10,113 bases of DNA from Acanthamoeba sp. SK_2022b (taxonomy: Eukaryota; Discosea; Longamoebia; Acanthamoebidae), in assembly GCA_027943245.1 (NCBI GenBank), contig JANDJZ010000344.1, positions 1-10,113 of the forward strand, given 5' to 3'. A program made the translations under genes and the position numbers. This document shows positions 1-7,294 of the stretch, one piece after another (position 1 is the first letter of the stretch; each line of letters opens with the position of its first letter). The notes below the pieces were generated by a model. It saw only the letters and a list, made by a program, of their open reading frames with translations. It was not told where the DNA came from and did no database searches.

Positions 1-9
1 CTGTTGCAG
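1..9 (+). other. 3' end of an intron (acceptor) in the first CAA gene
   Basis: The window opens with a pyrimidine/G stretch ending in TTGCAG at base 9. Coding sequence that aligns to the CAA domain starts at base 10, with one base completing a split codon (phase 2). The same gene has a complete intron at exactly the homologous place in its third CAA domain (2623-2690), and the paralogue has introns at the same place (5688-5760, 6449-6510), which supports this acceptor rather than a GTG translation start at 23. Confidence 0.8.
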
Positions 10-610
10 CTCTGACTCGTCGGTGAGCTTCTCCGGCGGTCTCCAGTGCGGTTCGCTCGTCACCGAGAGCTCGGCCACCATCGTCTCCCTGCCCGGCTTC
101 GCCAACGGCCAGCTCGTGCAGGGCAACGTGGCCAGCATCACCGGCGTCGACTTTGCCGCGGCCAAGACCGAGCTCCAGGCCCAGGCCTCGTCCCTCTGCT
201 CCGCCGGCGGCGTCGCTGCCAGCGTCTCGGGCGGCGCCATCACCCTGACCGGCACCAGCGCTGCCTCGCAGGCCTTCACCGTCAACGTGGCCGACCTCAA
301 CGCGGCCTCGTCTCTCACCCTCACCGTGCCCGACGCTTCGGCCGTCGATCAGGTGGTGGTCAACATCGTGGGATCGAGCGCCATCAATGTGGGCGGCTTC
401 CAGACCTTCCTCAACGGGGTGAGCTCCGGCCTCGTGACCTACGTCGTGTGCGAGGCGCCCACGGTGTCGATCAAGAACTTTGGCCTCTACGGCAACCTGT
501 TGGCGCCTTCGTCGGCCGTCACCATCGAGAACGCGCAGCTGCTCGGCAACGTGGTGGCGCTGAGCCTGACGGGCACCGGAAGCGGCGAGGTGCACGTGCC
601 CACGTGCCCC
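10..610 (+). other. CAA domain 1 (N-terminally truncated by the window edge)
   Basis: Starts in the strand before the QCG motif and runs to the closing Thr-Cys-Pro. It contains [29 protein letters not shown] and GSGEVHVP. It is closest to CAA domain 1 of the downstream paralogue (shared [10 protein letters not shown] and LPGFANG-E/Q-L-x-QG), which shows that the two genes are collinear. No intron lies inside this part. Confidence 0.85.
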
Positions 611-3294
611 ACTCCCTCCCCCTCGCCCTCGGCTTCGCCCGCTGCTTCAACTTCGCCCTCGCCTTCGTCGTCGGCCGTTCCTTCGGCTTCTGCTTCTCCC
701 TCGGCTTCGGCATCGCCCTCGCCCTCGCCCTCGTCGTCTGCCTCGCCTTCGGCGTCCCCCTCGTCGTCTGCCTCGCCCTCGGCGTCCAGCTCGCCTTCTA
801 ACTCGCCCGCCCCCTCGGCCTCGAACTCGCCTTCGCCGTCGGCTTCCAACTCTCCCTCGCCCTCGGCCTCGAACTCGCCTTCGCCGTCGGCTTCCAACTC
901 CCCCTCGCCCTCGGCCTCGAACTCGCCTTCGCCGTCGGCTTCCAACTCTCCCTCGCCGTCGGCTTCCAACTCTCCTTCGCCGTCGGCCTCGAACTCTCCC
1001 TCGCCTTCGGCTTCCAACTCCCCCTCGCCTTCGCCGTCGGCCTCCAACTCTCCCTCGCCTTCGCCGTCGTCGTCTCCCTCGGCCGCCCCCTCGACTTCGC
1101 CCATCCTCTCTACTCCCCAGCCTTCGCCTTCGGCGTCGCCTCTGCCTTCCCCCTCGGCCACCCCGCTGTGCCCGGCTCCCCTGTTCGGCGCCAACGTCTC
1201 GGCCTACAACGTCTTCCTCCTCGGTAACGAGGGTTCCAACTACACGCTCGACCTGACCAACGGCGATATTGAGGGCCGTGTGGCCACCAACGGCAGCTTC
1301 CGCGCCATCAATTTCGGCGTCGGCTCGCGCCTTGTCCCGTGCAACGCCTCCGTGCCGTCGGTCATCGTCGCCGGCGAGAACGCCACCATCGAGTTCGTGG
1401 GCGGCATCCAGTGCGGCACCCTCGTCGCCGAGAACACCGCCGACATCGTCACCCTGCCCGGCTTCGCCAACGGTCGTCCCGTCTTGGGCAGCGTGCAGAA
1501 CATCACGGGCGTCAACTTCACCGCCGAGGCCGAGCAGCTCAACGCCACGGCCAACGCTCTCTGCGCTGCTGGTGGCGTCGCCGCCACCGTGTCGCCGTGG
1601 AGGGAGATCTCGTTCACGAGCACGAGCACCAACGCCTCGCAGGCCTTCACCGTCAACGCCTCCGACATCAATGTCGCCTCGTCGGCCACCTTCAGCTTCC
1701 CCAACGCTTCCGCCGTCGAGAGCGTTGTGGTGGCCATCCTCGGCAACGAGAGCCTCACTTTCACCAACTTCGGCATCAACAACGGCGGCGTGCCCGGCGC
1801 CTACATCACGTACGTGGTGTGCTCGTCGGAGCAGGTGACCGTGCGCGGCTTCGGTCTCGAGGGCAACCTGCTCGCCTTCAACTCGTCGCTCACCGTGGAG
1901 AACGGTCAGATCGTCGGCAACGTCGTCGCGCAGGTCCTGAACGGTACTGGTGGCGGTGAGGTGCACGTGCCCGTGTGCCCCACTCCTGTGCCCTCTCCTT
2001 CCGCCTCGCCCTCTGCTTCGCCGTCGGCCTCCTCCTCGCCTTCCAATTCCCCGTCGCCCTCGGCTTCGCCCTCCAACTCGGCCTCGCCCTCGCCTTCCAC
2101 CTCTGCGTCGCCCTCGGCCTCGCCTTCCACCTCTGCGTCGCCCTCGGCCTCGCCTTCCACCTCTGCGTCGCCCTCGGCCTCGCCCTCCAACTCGGCGTCG
2201 CCCTCGGCCTCCCCCTCGGCGTCCGCATCGCCCTCGCCCTCGGCCTCTGCGTCCCCTTCGGCTTCCGCCTCGCCTTCGCTGTCGCCCTCGCCCTCCGCTT
2301 CGGCTTCCGCTTCTCCCTCGAGCTCGCCCTCCGCATCGCCGTCTCCCTCGGCCTCGCCTTCACCTCTGCCGTCCACCATCGTGTCGACTCCCCAGCCCTC
2401 CCCCGTCGCCTCCCCGTCGTGCCCGCCTTCGTTCTTTGGCGGCGCCGCGGCCTACAACGTGTTCCTCTCCGGCAACGCCGACAAGGAGTTCGCCCTTAAC
2501 ATGATCAACGGCGACGTGTGGGGCAAGGTTGCCGTCGACGGCAGCGTCTTCGCTCGCAGCTTCGGCATCGGCACCAGGCTCACCTGCACCGCTGAGGCCG
2601 CTGATGAAGCCACCCTCATTGCGTACGTCACCGTTCTCGCCTGTGTTCACAACAAACGTCAGTGTTGACTCATCTCTATCTCCCTTGCAGTTCTGGCTCC
2701 GATGTTGATATTACTGGCGAGATCCAGTGCGGCAACCTCGTCACTCCCAACACCACGGTTGTGACTGGCCTTTCGTTCCGCAACGGCGAGGCCATCACTG
2801 GCGACATCACTGAACTCACTGGCCTCGACTTCGAGAGCGTAGCTGCTGAAATCGAGGTGGCCTCCAGCTCTCTGTGCAGCGCTGAGGGCACCGCCGCCAC
2901 TGTGGGCGCTGGCAGCCGCGTGACCTTCGCCGGCTCCAGCAGCGCCTCGCAGACCTTCACCATCACCACCGCCCAGCTGGCTGCCGCCTCGTCGATCAGC
3001 TTCGCCTTCGACGACGCCTCTGCCGTCGAACAGGTCGTGGTCAACGTCATTGGCGACGACAGCGTCAACTTCTCGGGCTTCGACACCAACCTTGGTGGCC
3101 TGTCGAACGGGCTCATCACGTGGAACATCTGCTCAGCGACGAGCGTCACCATCAGCGCATTCAACTTCCAGGGCAACCTGCTGGCGCCGCTGGCCGACGT
3201 GACCATCTCCAACGCGCAGATCAACGGCAACGTGGCCGCGCGCACGCTGACGAGCACCGGCAGCGGCGAGGTCCACCTCCCCCAGTGCCCTTAA
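10..3294 (+). CDS. Three-domain CAA (choice-of-anchor A) secreted lectin-like protein, Jonah type; 5' end missing
   Basis: Exons 10-2622 and 2691-3294 join to give about 1,072 residues of a longer protein; stop TAA at 3292. Three copies of a roughly 270-residue CAA domain (TIGR04215-like) are visible. Their hallmarks are Cys-Pro-x-x-F-F-G, YNVFLxGN, LTNGDxxGxVA, SFGIGxRL, QCGxLV, LPGFANG, SQAFTVN, SAVxQVVV, a VVC/NIC strand, GNLLAP, and a closing GTGxGEVHxPxCP. The first copy lacks its N-terminal 70 or so residues, and the signal peptide lies outside the window. Two linkers of Ser, Pro, Ala and Asn join the domains. Established knowledge: Acanthamoeba Jonah lectins carry one or three CAA domains, bind cellulose and sit in the cyst wall; the three-domain layout fits that group. 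Inference: this is an extracellular wall or matrix lectin. Many Asn-x-Ser/Thr sites suggest N-glycosylation. Third codon positions are almost all C or G, consistent with strong expression. Alternative: a CAA adhesin with a different ligand. Confidence 0.85.
611..1168 (+). repeat. Ser/Pro-rich linker 1 with ten 24-bp (8-residue) tandem repeats
   Basis: About 186 residues of almost only Ser, Pro, Ala and Asn. The core at 818-1063 is ten copies of a 24-bp unit encoding Ala-Ser-Asn-Ser-Pro-Ser-Pro-Ser; the last units add an extra Ser-Pro step. The first six units alternate between a TCG-AAC and a TCC-AAC codon pair, so they form three 48-bp higher-order repeats. A linker of this composition is expected to be extended, flexible and heavily O-glycosylated. 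Repeat number is expected to vary between strains. Confidence 0.9.
1169..1981 (+). other. CAA domain 2 (intronless)
   Basis: A complete 271-residue domain from Cys-Pro-Ala-Pro-Leu-Phe-Gly to Val-Cys-Pro, with no intron and no break. Six conserved cysteines are visible (opening CP, VPCNAS, QCG, LC, VVC, closing VCP), suggesting three disulfides in the mature secreted domain. Around ten Asn-x-Ser/Thr sequons are present. It is the intact counterpart of the collapsed domain 2 in the downstream gene. Confidence 0.85.
1982..2419 (+). repeat. Ser/Pro-rich linker 2 with four 30-bp (10-residue) repeats
   Basis: About 146 residues of Ser, Pro and Ala. At 2096-2215 a 30-bp unit encoding [10 protein letters not shown] occurs three times almost identically, followed by a fourth copy with Asn in place of Thr. 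The period differs from linker 1 (30 against 24 bp), so the two linkers expanded separately. Confidence 0.85.
2420..3291 (+). other. CAA domain 3, split by one intron
   Basis: Runs from Cys-Pro-Pro-Ser-Phe-Phe-Gly to the C-terminal Gln-Cys-Pro, after which the protein stops at once, so there is no membrane anchor or GPI signal. The segment [12 protein letters not shown] and SFGIGTRL match domain 3 of the paralogue better than domains 1 or 2 of this gene. One phase-2 intron (2623-2690) interrupts it before the QCG strand. Confidence 0.85.
2623..2690 (+). other. 68-bp GT-AG intron
   Basis: Donor GTACGT at 2623, acceptor TTGCAG ending at 2690. Splicing joins GC to T to make one Ala codon and gives Thr-Leu-Ile-Ala-Ser-Gly, which aligns without gaps to Ser-Val-Ile-Val-Ala-Gly of domain 2. 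Without splicing, translation stops at 2666-2668 and the QCG half of domain 3 is lost. Confidence 0.9.
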
Positions 3295-3369
3295 GCGCCC
3301 CTACCAACCGACTTCTCTTTTCTCGGGCCGCTGAGATCACGGCCTGCACATTTATCAAGACATTTAATT

Positions 3370-3375
3370 AATAAA
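3370..3375 (+). terminator. Polyadenylation signal AATAAA of the first CAA gene
   Basis: A perfect AATAAA lies 76 bp after the TAA stop, in an AT-rich patch that stands out from the GC-rich surroundings. Cleavage is expected some 10-30 bp downstream. Confidence 0.65.
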
Positions 3376-3807
3376 ATTCATCCTCAAAATCAACATCTTG
3401 AAGTGTTGCGTTCGCACAGTGGTTTTTCCCAGTTTCCAGTTAATTACAAAAAGGCCGATTGGGAGATAGGATCTATGTTTCTTGCAGCACCTTTTCGGTG
3501 GGTTGCTGTTTCAGTCGCACCAGTCCCGATCGGACAGCTTGGCAATCTGCGGAAGTGCCACTCGCGTCTCAGCGATCAATGGGTACACCAGTGGGAGAGG
3601 TTCTCCATGGGGCCCGCGAGTCCAGCTGGAGTTCAGGACCGCGGACGAGAATGACCACCCCTCGCAACGAAATGCCGGTGGGAAGGTGTTGGTTCGGCTT
3701 CGCCCCTCCTATAAGGACCCTCTTTTCTCACTCGCCACCAACACCCTAACATAAGACCCTCGGGCAACACAAGGACTCTACCCTAACAGAACCACACTGA
3801 CCTGGTA
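3376..3807. other. Intergenic region: end of 3' UTR and promoter region of the second CAA gene
   Basis: Short open frames here have no leader, repeat or CAA similarity and look spurious. A perfect 10-bp palindrome (TCCAGCTGGA, containing CAGCTG) sits at 3621-3630, about 90 bp before the TATA box. A TATA-like element at 3710 and a pyrimidine-rich stretch at about 3720-3735 are the only other clear elements. No tRNA fold or transposon end was found. Confidence 0.6.
3710..3716 (+). promoter_or_regulatory. TATA box of the second CAA gene
   Basis: TATAAGG lies 98 bp before the ATG at 3808 and is followed by a pyrimidine-rich stretch about 10-25 bp on (TCTTTTCTCACTC) that could hold the start site. 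This predicts a 5' UTR of roughly 70 nt. The presence of a core promoter suggests the gene was, or still is, transcribed. Confidence 0.55.
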
Positions 3808-3867
3808 ATGAGGACAGGGCTAGTGGTGTGCCTAGTATTTGGGCTATGCGCTACACTGGCTGCGGCC
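3808..3867 (+). other. Signal peptide of the second CAA gene
   Basis: Residues 1-20 have a short Arg-bearing N-region, a hydrophobic core (Leu-Val-Val-Cys-Leu-Val-Phe-Gly-Leu) and an Ala-Ala-Ala end suited to signal peptidase cleavage before Lys21. It shows that the family is secreted, which also applies by homology to the first gene, whose start is outside the window. Confidence 0.85.
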
Positions 3868-4689
3868 AAGACCTGCCCTCCCAACTTCTTCGGAGCTGCG
3901 GCGTACTACAACGTCTTCTTGCTCGGAGACAACTCGACTGAGGACAGCTACACCTTTGAGCTCACAAACGGCGATGTTGAAGGTAAGCTGCACAGTTACT
4001 CTTCTTCAAAATGGGCCTGACACTACAGTGGTGTGTCAGGTCGAGTGGCAAGCTACGGCAATTTCAGGGCCACCAACTTCGGCATCGGCAGTCGCTTGGG
4101 CGCTTGTGACGCCAACTCAACTACACTAGTCGTGGGTGGGTTAGACTCCGACATCGACTTCAATGGAGGCCTGCAGTGCGGTTCGTTGGTTACCGATAGC
4201 ACTGCCGCCAACTTCACCGCCCTCCCCGGTTTCGCGAATGGCGAGCTCACACAGGGAGACCTTGTAGATCTGGCCGGTAAGAATACCATGTCCTTCGAGA
4301 GTGAGCCATAAAATGAGCTCACCTTCATCTCCCACAGGTTTGAACTTTGCACTCGCGCGGTCGCAGCTTGAGGAGGCTGCTACCAGCCTCTGCCAGGTCA
4401 CCGACAGCGCCAGTATCTCCTCCAGCGTTGCGGCCGGTGGTAGCCGCCGAGCGGTCGTTTTCACCGGCAGCAGCACCAGCGCTGTGCAGGCTTTTTCAGT
4501 AAGCGCAGCTGATCTCAAGTACGATCCAGCTAGGAAGAGAGTATACTTGGGTGCATCATTAACGTTAGTTCAACAGCCAAGCCAGCTCGGTCGCATTCCA
4601 CTTCCCGATTCCACAGCTCTTGAAGCAGGTCGTGGTCACCATCGAAGGCAACGATGATCTCACGCTCGGGGGCTTTCAGAACTTCAATG

Positions 4690-4755
4690 GTATGTCTCTC
4701 CCTCCTCTCGAATTCTTCAGTTTTATTCAACCCAACACCTGTTCAACTGAGGCAG
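4690..4755 (+). other. 66-bp intron, stop-free and in frame
   Basis: Donor GTATGT, acceptor GGCAG. Joining gives Asn-Phe-Asn-Glu-Val-Gln-Ser-Gly, aligned with the Gly-Val-Ser-Ser-Gly loop of the first gene. Its length is a multiple of three and it contains no stop, so an unspliced message would add 22 residues without losing the frame. Confidence 0.7.
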
Positions 4756-4877
4756 AGGTGCAGTCCGGTTTGGTGACGTGGGTGGTGTGTTCGGCGCCTT
4801 CGGTCTCCATCGAGCAGCTGGGGTTTGTCGGCAACCTAATGGCTCCATTCTCTGATCTCTCCCTCCAGAATTCTCAG

Positions 4878-4943
4878 GTAGATGACATAGGGGACAAAGC
4901 TTTGGGTGCAAGTGCGAGTGGCTCACCGAAGATAATACCACAG
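4878..4943 (+). other. 66-bp intron, stop-free and in frame
   Basis: A phase-0 intron: donor GTAGAT directly after Asn-Ser-Gln, acceptor ACCACAG before Ile-Glu-Gly-Thr-Val. The same junction (Asn-Ala-Gln / Ile-Val-Gly-Asn) is used in CAA-3 at 7151-7222, while the first gene reads Asn-Ala-Gln-Ile-Asn-Gly without an intron. Retention would insert 22 residues. Confidence 0.75.
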
Positions 4944-5012
4944 ATCGAGGGTACTGTTGTGGCTCGCGCGCTGCGCGGCAACGGCAGTGGTGAGGTCCAC
5001 CTGCCATCGTGC

Positions 5013-5404
5013 CCTGCGGGCCTACCCTCGCCCTCCATTGCACCGTCTACATCCCCCACCGTGGCGCCCTCCACCTCGGCATCGGCGTCGCCCTCCGTCT
5101 CGGCCATTCCTTCGCCATCGACGACGGTCACTCCTTCAGCCTTGCCCTCATCCTCAGCCACTCCATCCATCTCTAGCTCCCCCTCTGCCTCACTTTCTGC
5201 TGTCCCATCTACCTCAGCGTCGCCCTCAGCCAGCTCTCTGGTCGTCATGACGCTTCTGCCTTCGCCCTCGTCATTGCCTTCATTCTCGGCATCGCCCTTG
5301 CCGTCGCCCTCGCCATCGTCGGCCACCACTCCCTCGGCCTCTGTCTCACCTGCGGTCTCAGCTTCCCCTTCACCCGTGCCGTCACCCTCTGCCTTGGCTC
5401 TGAG
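5013..5404 (+). repeat. Ser/Pro/Thr-rich linker 1 of the second gene
   Basis: About 130 residues of Ser, Pro, Ala and Thr. Unlike linker 1 of the first gene it has no clean tandem unit, contains more Thr, Val and Ile, and carries a hydrophobic interruption (Leu-Val-Val-Met-Thr-Leu-Leu) near 5239-5259. This is either an older, diverged repeat or a linker that never expanded. It lies in one open frame with the domains on both sides. Confidence 0.75.
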
Positions 5405-6045
5405 CTGCCCTCCAGCCCTGTTTGGAAGTAACGTGTCGCTCTACAACGCGTTCCTTATCGGCGCCCAGGGAGCTAACCTCACCTTCAACCTCACCAACGG
5501 CAATGTCCAAGGTGCAGTTCTGGCAGCTCTCTCCTCCCATCTTCAGATTTCCTGGTCTCCAGGCTGACCGCTGGCCATGCTTGTGTAGGTCGGGTGGCGA
5601 GTTACGGCAGCTTGCGGGCGGTCAACTTTGGCATAGGGTCGCTCCTCAGCCCGTGCAACTCGTCATGCCGTCGCTCGTGGTTGGCGGGTCACCCTCTCAT
5701 GAATATGACCACCGGCGGTGCTTGCGTGTCTGATCATGAAAATGGCCTCTGCACCCCCAGGGAGAACTCGAGCATCGAATTTGCGCAGAGTTCCGTGCTG
5801 TGCGGCTCTCTCTTCGCAGAAGATTCGCTCGACGTCGTCTCGCCTCTCAACTTTGCCGACGGTGAGATAGTCCTTGGTAGCGTCATGAACGCAACCGGCA
5901 ACTCGACTTCTTCGCCGAGGCCGAACATCTCGATGCCACTGCCAGCGCACTCTGCGCTGCTGCAGGCACTCTACCGAACGTCTCCGCTTCGGGCCTCATC
6001 ATTAACGGCACCGGCGGCGGCCAAATTCTGGCCCCAGCCTGTTCC
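5405..6045 (+). other. Remnant of CAA domain 2 with two frameshifts and a central deletion
   Basis: Opening Cys-Pro-Pro-Ala-Leu-Phe-Gly, YNAFLIGAQG and LTNGNVQGRVASYGS are intact across intron 5512-5588. One base is missing near 5660-5665, between the Pro-Cys-Asn-Ser and the Pro-Ser-Leu-Val-Val-Gly-Gly segments. After intron 5688-5760 the text Glu-Asn-Ser-Ser-Ile-Glu-Phe continues to Asn-Ala-Thr-Gly, then shifts frame again at about 5900 (Leu-Asp-Phe-Phe-Ala-Glu-Ala-Glu). At 6004-6013 it jumps from the Leu-Ile-Ile-Asn-Gly-Thr strand straight to the terminal Gly-Gly-Gly motif and Ala-Cys-Ser-Thr-Pro. The closing HVP is replaced, but the Cys remains. Confidence 0.7.
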
Positions 6046-6270
6046 ACCCCCCTTCTCTCTCCCTCAGCCTCGCCCTCGCCCTCTGCTTCAGCGACATCAT
6101 CGGCATCACCCTCTACCTCGGCATCTCCCACGGCTACCTCGGCGCCCGCCTCCCCTTCTCCCTCTATAGCTGTGTCCGCTTCGCCATTAACCTCTCCAGC
6201 AGCATCGCCCTCGGCTTCACTCTCGCCTTCTCCGTCGGTCTCTCCCATCTCGTCCCCCTCCTCGCCCAAT
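6046..6270 (+). repeat. Ser/Pro-rich linker 2 of the second gene
   Basis: About 75 residues of Ser, Pro, Ala and Thr in the frame of codons starting at 6172, about half the length of linker 2 in the first gene, without a clear tandem unit. Its end runs out of frame with CAA-3: the linker ends Ser-Ser-Pro-Ser-Ser-Pro, then Phe-Gly-Ala-Ala-Arg-Ala-Tyr-Asn-Val continues one base out, and the opening Cys-Pro of the domain is missing. Confidence 0.65.
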
Positions 6271-7294
6271 TTGGAGCAGCCCGCGCCTACAACGTGTTCC
6301 TGTCAGGCAACGCCGATAGGACCTACGCTTTCAACCTCACCAACGGTGACGTGTGGGGCAGGGTAGCCGTCGAGGGCAGCTTCTACGCTACCAGCTTCGG
6401 CATCGGCACGCGACTGCAGTGCGGCGACGCCAATACCACCCTCGTTGTGTACGCTGCCCAATCCCACCACGCTCCTTTACCTGAACCTAAACTTTGAGCG
6501 TTCCGCACAGTTCGGGCCCCTCGGTCAAGACGAGCAATGGCGCTTTGGAGTGTGGCAACCTCGCTACTACGACCTGCGTATGGGCCTTTCTTTCCACAAG
6601 GGGGAAACTGTCTCTTCCAATGACTTGTCCAGCCTCACCGGTTCGTTGCTCCCTCGAAGCCTTGTCAGCTTGAACTAATGTTTGGCCGCGCACAGGGTTC
6701 GGCTTCTTCGATGTAGCCTCAGCCCTGGCCGAGACCTCTGCTTCGCTATGCAATGGCCAGGGGGTGGCTGCGACTGCCTCATCGGGGCAAGACCTTGTGT
6801 TTGCGGGCAATGGCAACTCCTCACAGACGTTCAGCCTCACCACGGCGCAGCTACGATCAGCCACCTCGCTGCGCTTCACTTTTGCCGGCAACGCGTCGGC
6901 CATCGAGTCGGTGGTGGTCCCGACGACGAGGAGATCACCTTTTCCAACTTCGCCATCAATACCGGTATGCCGCTAGCGTGCTTGTTGTTTCTTGGCTTAA
7001 CTCTGATCATCGTTGCACGGCACAGGCGGGTTGTCTTCTGGTTTGATTACATGGAACATTTGTTCGGCCACGCTGGTGGAGGTGAATGCGTTCAATTTCG
7101 ACGGTAACCTGCTCGCTCCTCTGGCCGACGTTGTCGTCGGAAACGCTCAGGTGCGCCCTCTCGCCCAACTCCTCGAAGACCTTACCCATGTTGGGCTCAC
7201 AGCCTTCAATTCTCTTCATCAGATTGTGGGCAACGTGGCGGCGCGCTCGCTCACCGGAACCGGAGGCGGCGAAGTCCACACCCCCACTTGCCCC
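6271..7294 (+). other. CAA domain 3 of the second gene, frameshifted, with four introns
   Basis: Landmarks in order: [31 protein letters not shown] (about 6285-6380), [11 protein letters not shown], intron 6449-6510, LECGNLAT, a frame change near 6566-6570, MGLSFHKGE, intron 6641-6695, SLCNGQGVAAT, SQTFSLTTAQL, SAIESVVV, a frame change near 6915-6920 with about 10 bp lost, DDEEITFSNFAINTG, intron 6965-7025, [22 protein letters not shown], intron 7151-7222, and [13 protein letters not shown] before the TAA at 7295. The motifs survive in order, so decay is recent. Confidence 0.65.

Larger units (their letters stand above)
3874..5012 (+). other. Intact CAA domain 1 of the second gene, with five introns
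   Basis: After removal of introns 3983-4039, 4277-4337, 4519-4576, 4690-4755 and 4878-4943 (phases 1, 1, 2, 1, 0), the domain reads continuously from Cys-Pro-Pro-Asn-Phe-Phe to Ser-Cys-Pro with all landmarks ([85 protein letters not shown]). One short segment (4605-4625) is divergent because of a compensated frameshift. Confidence 0.8.

Noticed and set aside
818..1063. CRISPR-like array or mobile element in the 24-bp repeats
   Set aside because: Repeats are contiguous without unique spacers, stay in one reading frame and encode a Ser/Pro linker; no terminal inverted repeats or transposase are present anywhere in the window.
487..1966. Long minus-strand open frames rich in Glu/Gly or Arg opposite the linkers and domains (487-1194, 647-1966, 1240-1782, 1906-2379)
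   Set aside because: They are composition shadows: TCG/CCC/TCC-type codons contain no stop in any frame or strand. They have no leader, no splice logic and no family motifs, and vanish as genes once the CAA frame is recognised.
23..2668. An independent bacterial-style gene starting with GTG at 23 and ending at 2668
   Set aside because: CAA homology starts upstream of 23, at base 10, directly after an intron acceptor, and the stop at 2668 lies inside an intron; splicing at 2623/2690 restores a conserved domain.
3691..3701. GGTTCGGCTTC, resembling an internal B box of a tRNA gene
   Set aside because: No matching A box, acceptor stem or anticodon arm can be folded around it; it lies just upstream of the TATA box by chance.
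3403..3749. Small plus-strand open frames between the two CAA genes
   Set aside because: No signal peptide, no motif, overlapping alternatives in several frames, and located over the promoter; no support for coding.
4620..5567. A separate gene at 4620-5567
   Set aside because: It is the fusion of exons 4-6 of the second CAA gene through two stop-free introns and part of a third; it lacks its own start and the first half of the domain.
5660..6920. Programmed -1 frameshifting as the explanation for the frame changes
   Set aside because: No slippery heptamer with a downstream stem is visible at the sites, and the five sites differ in sequence; damage or sequence error is simpler.
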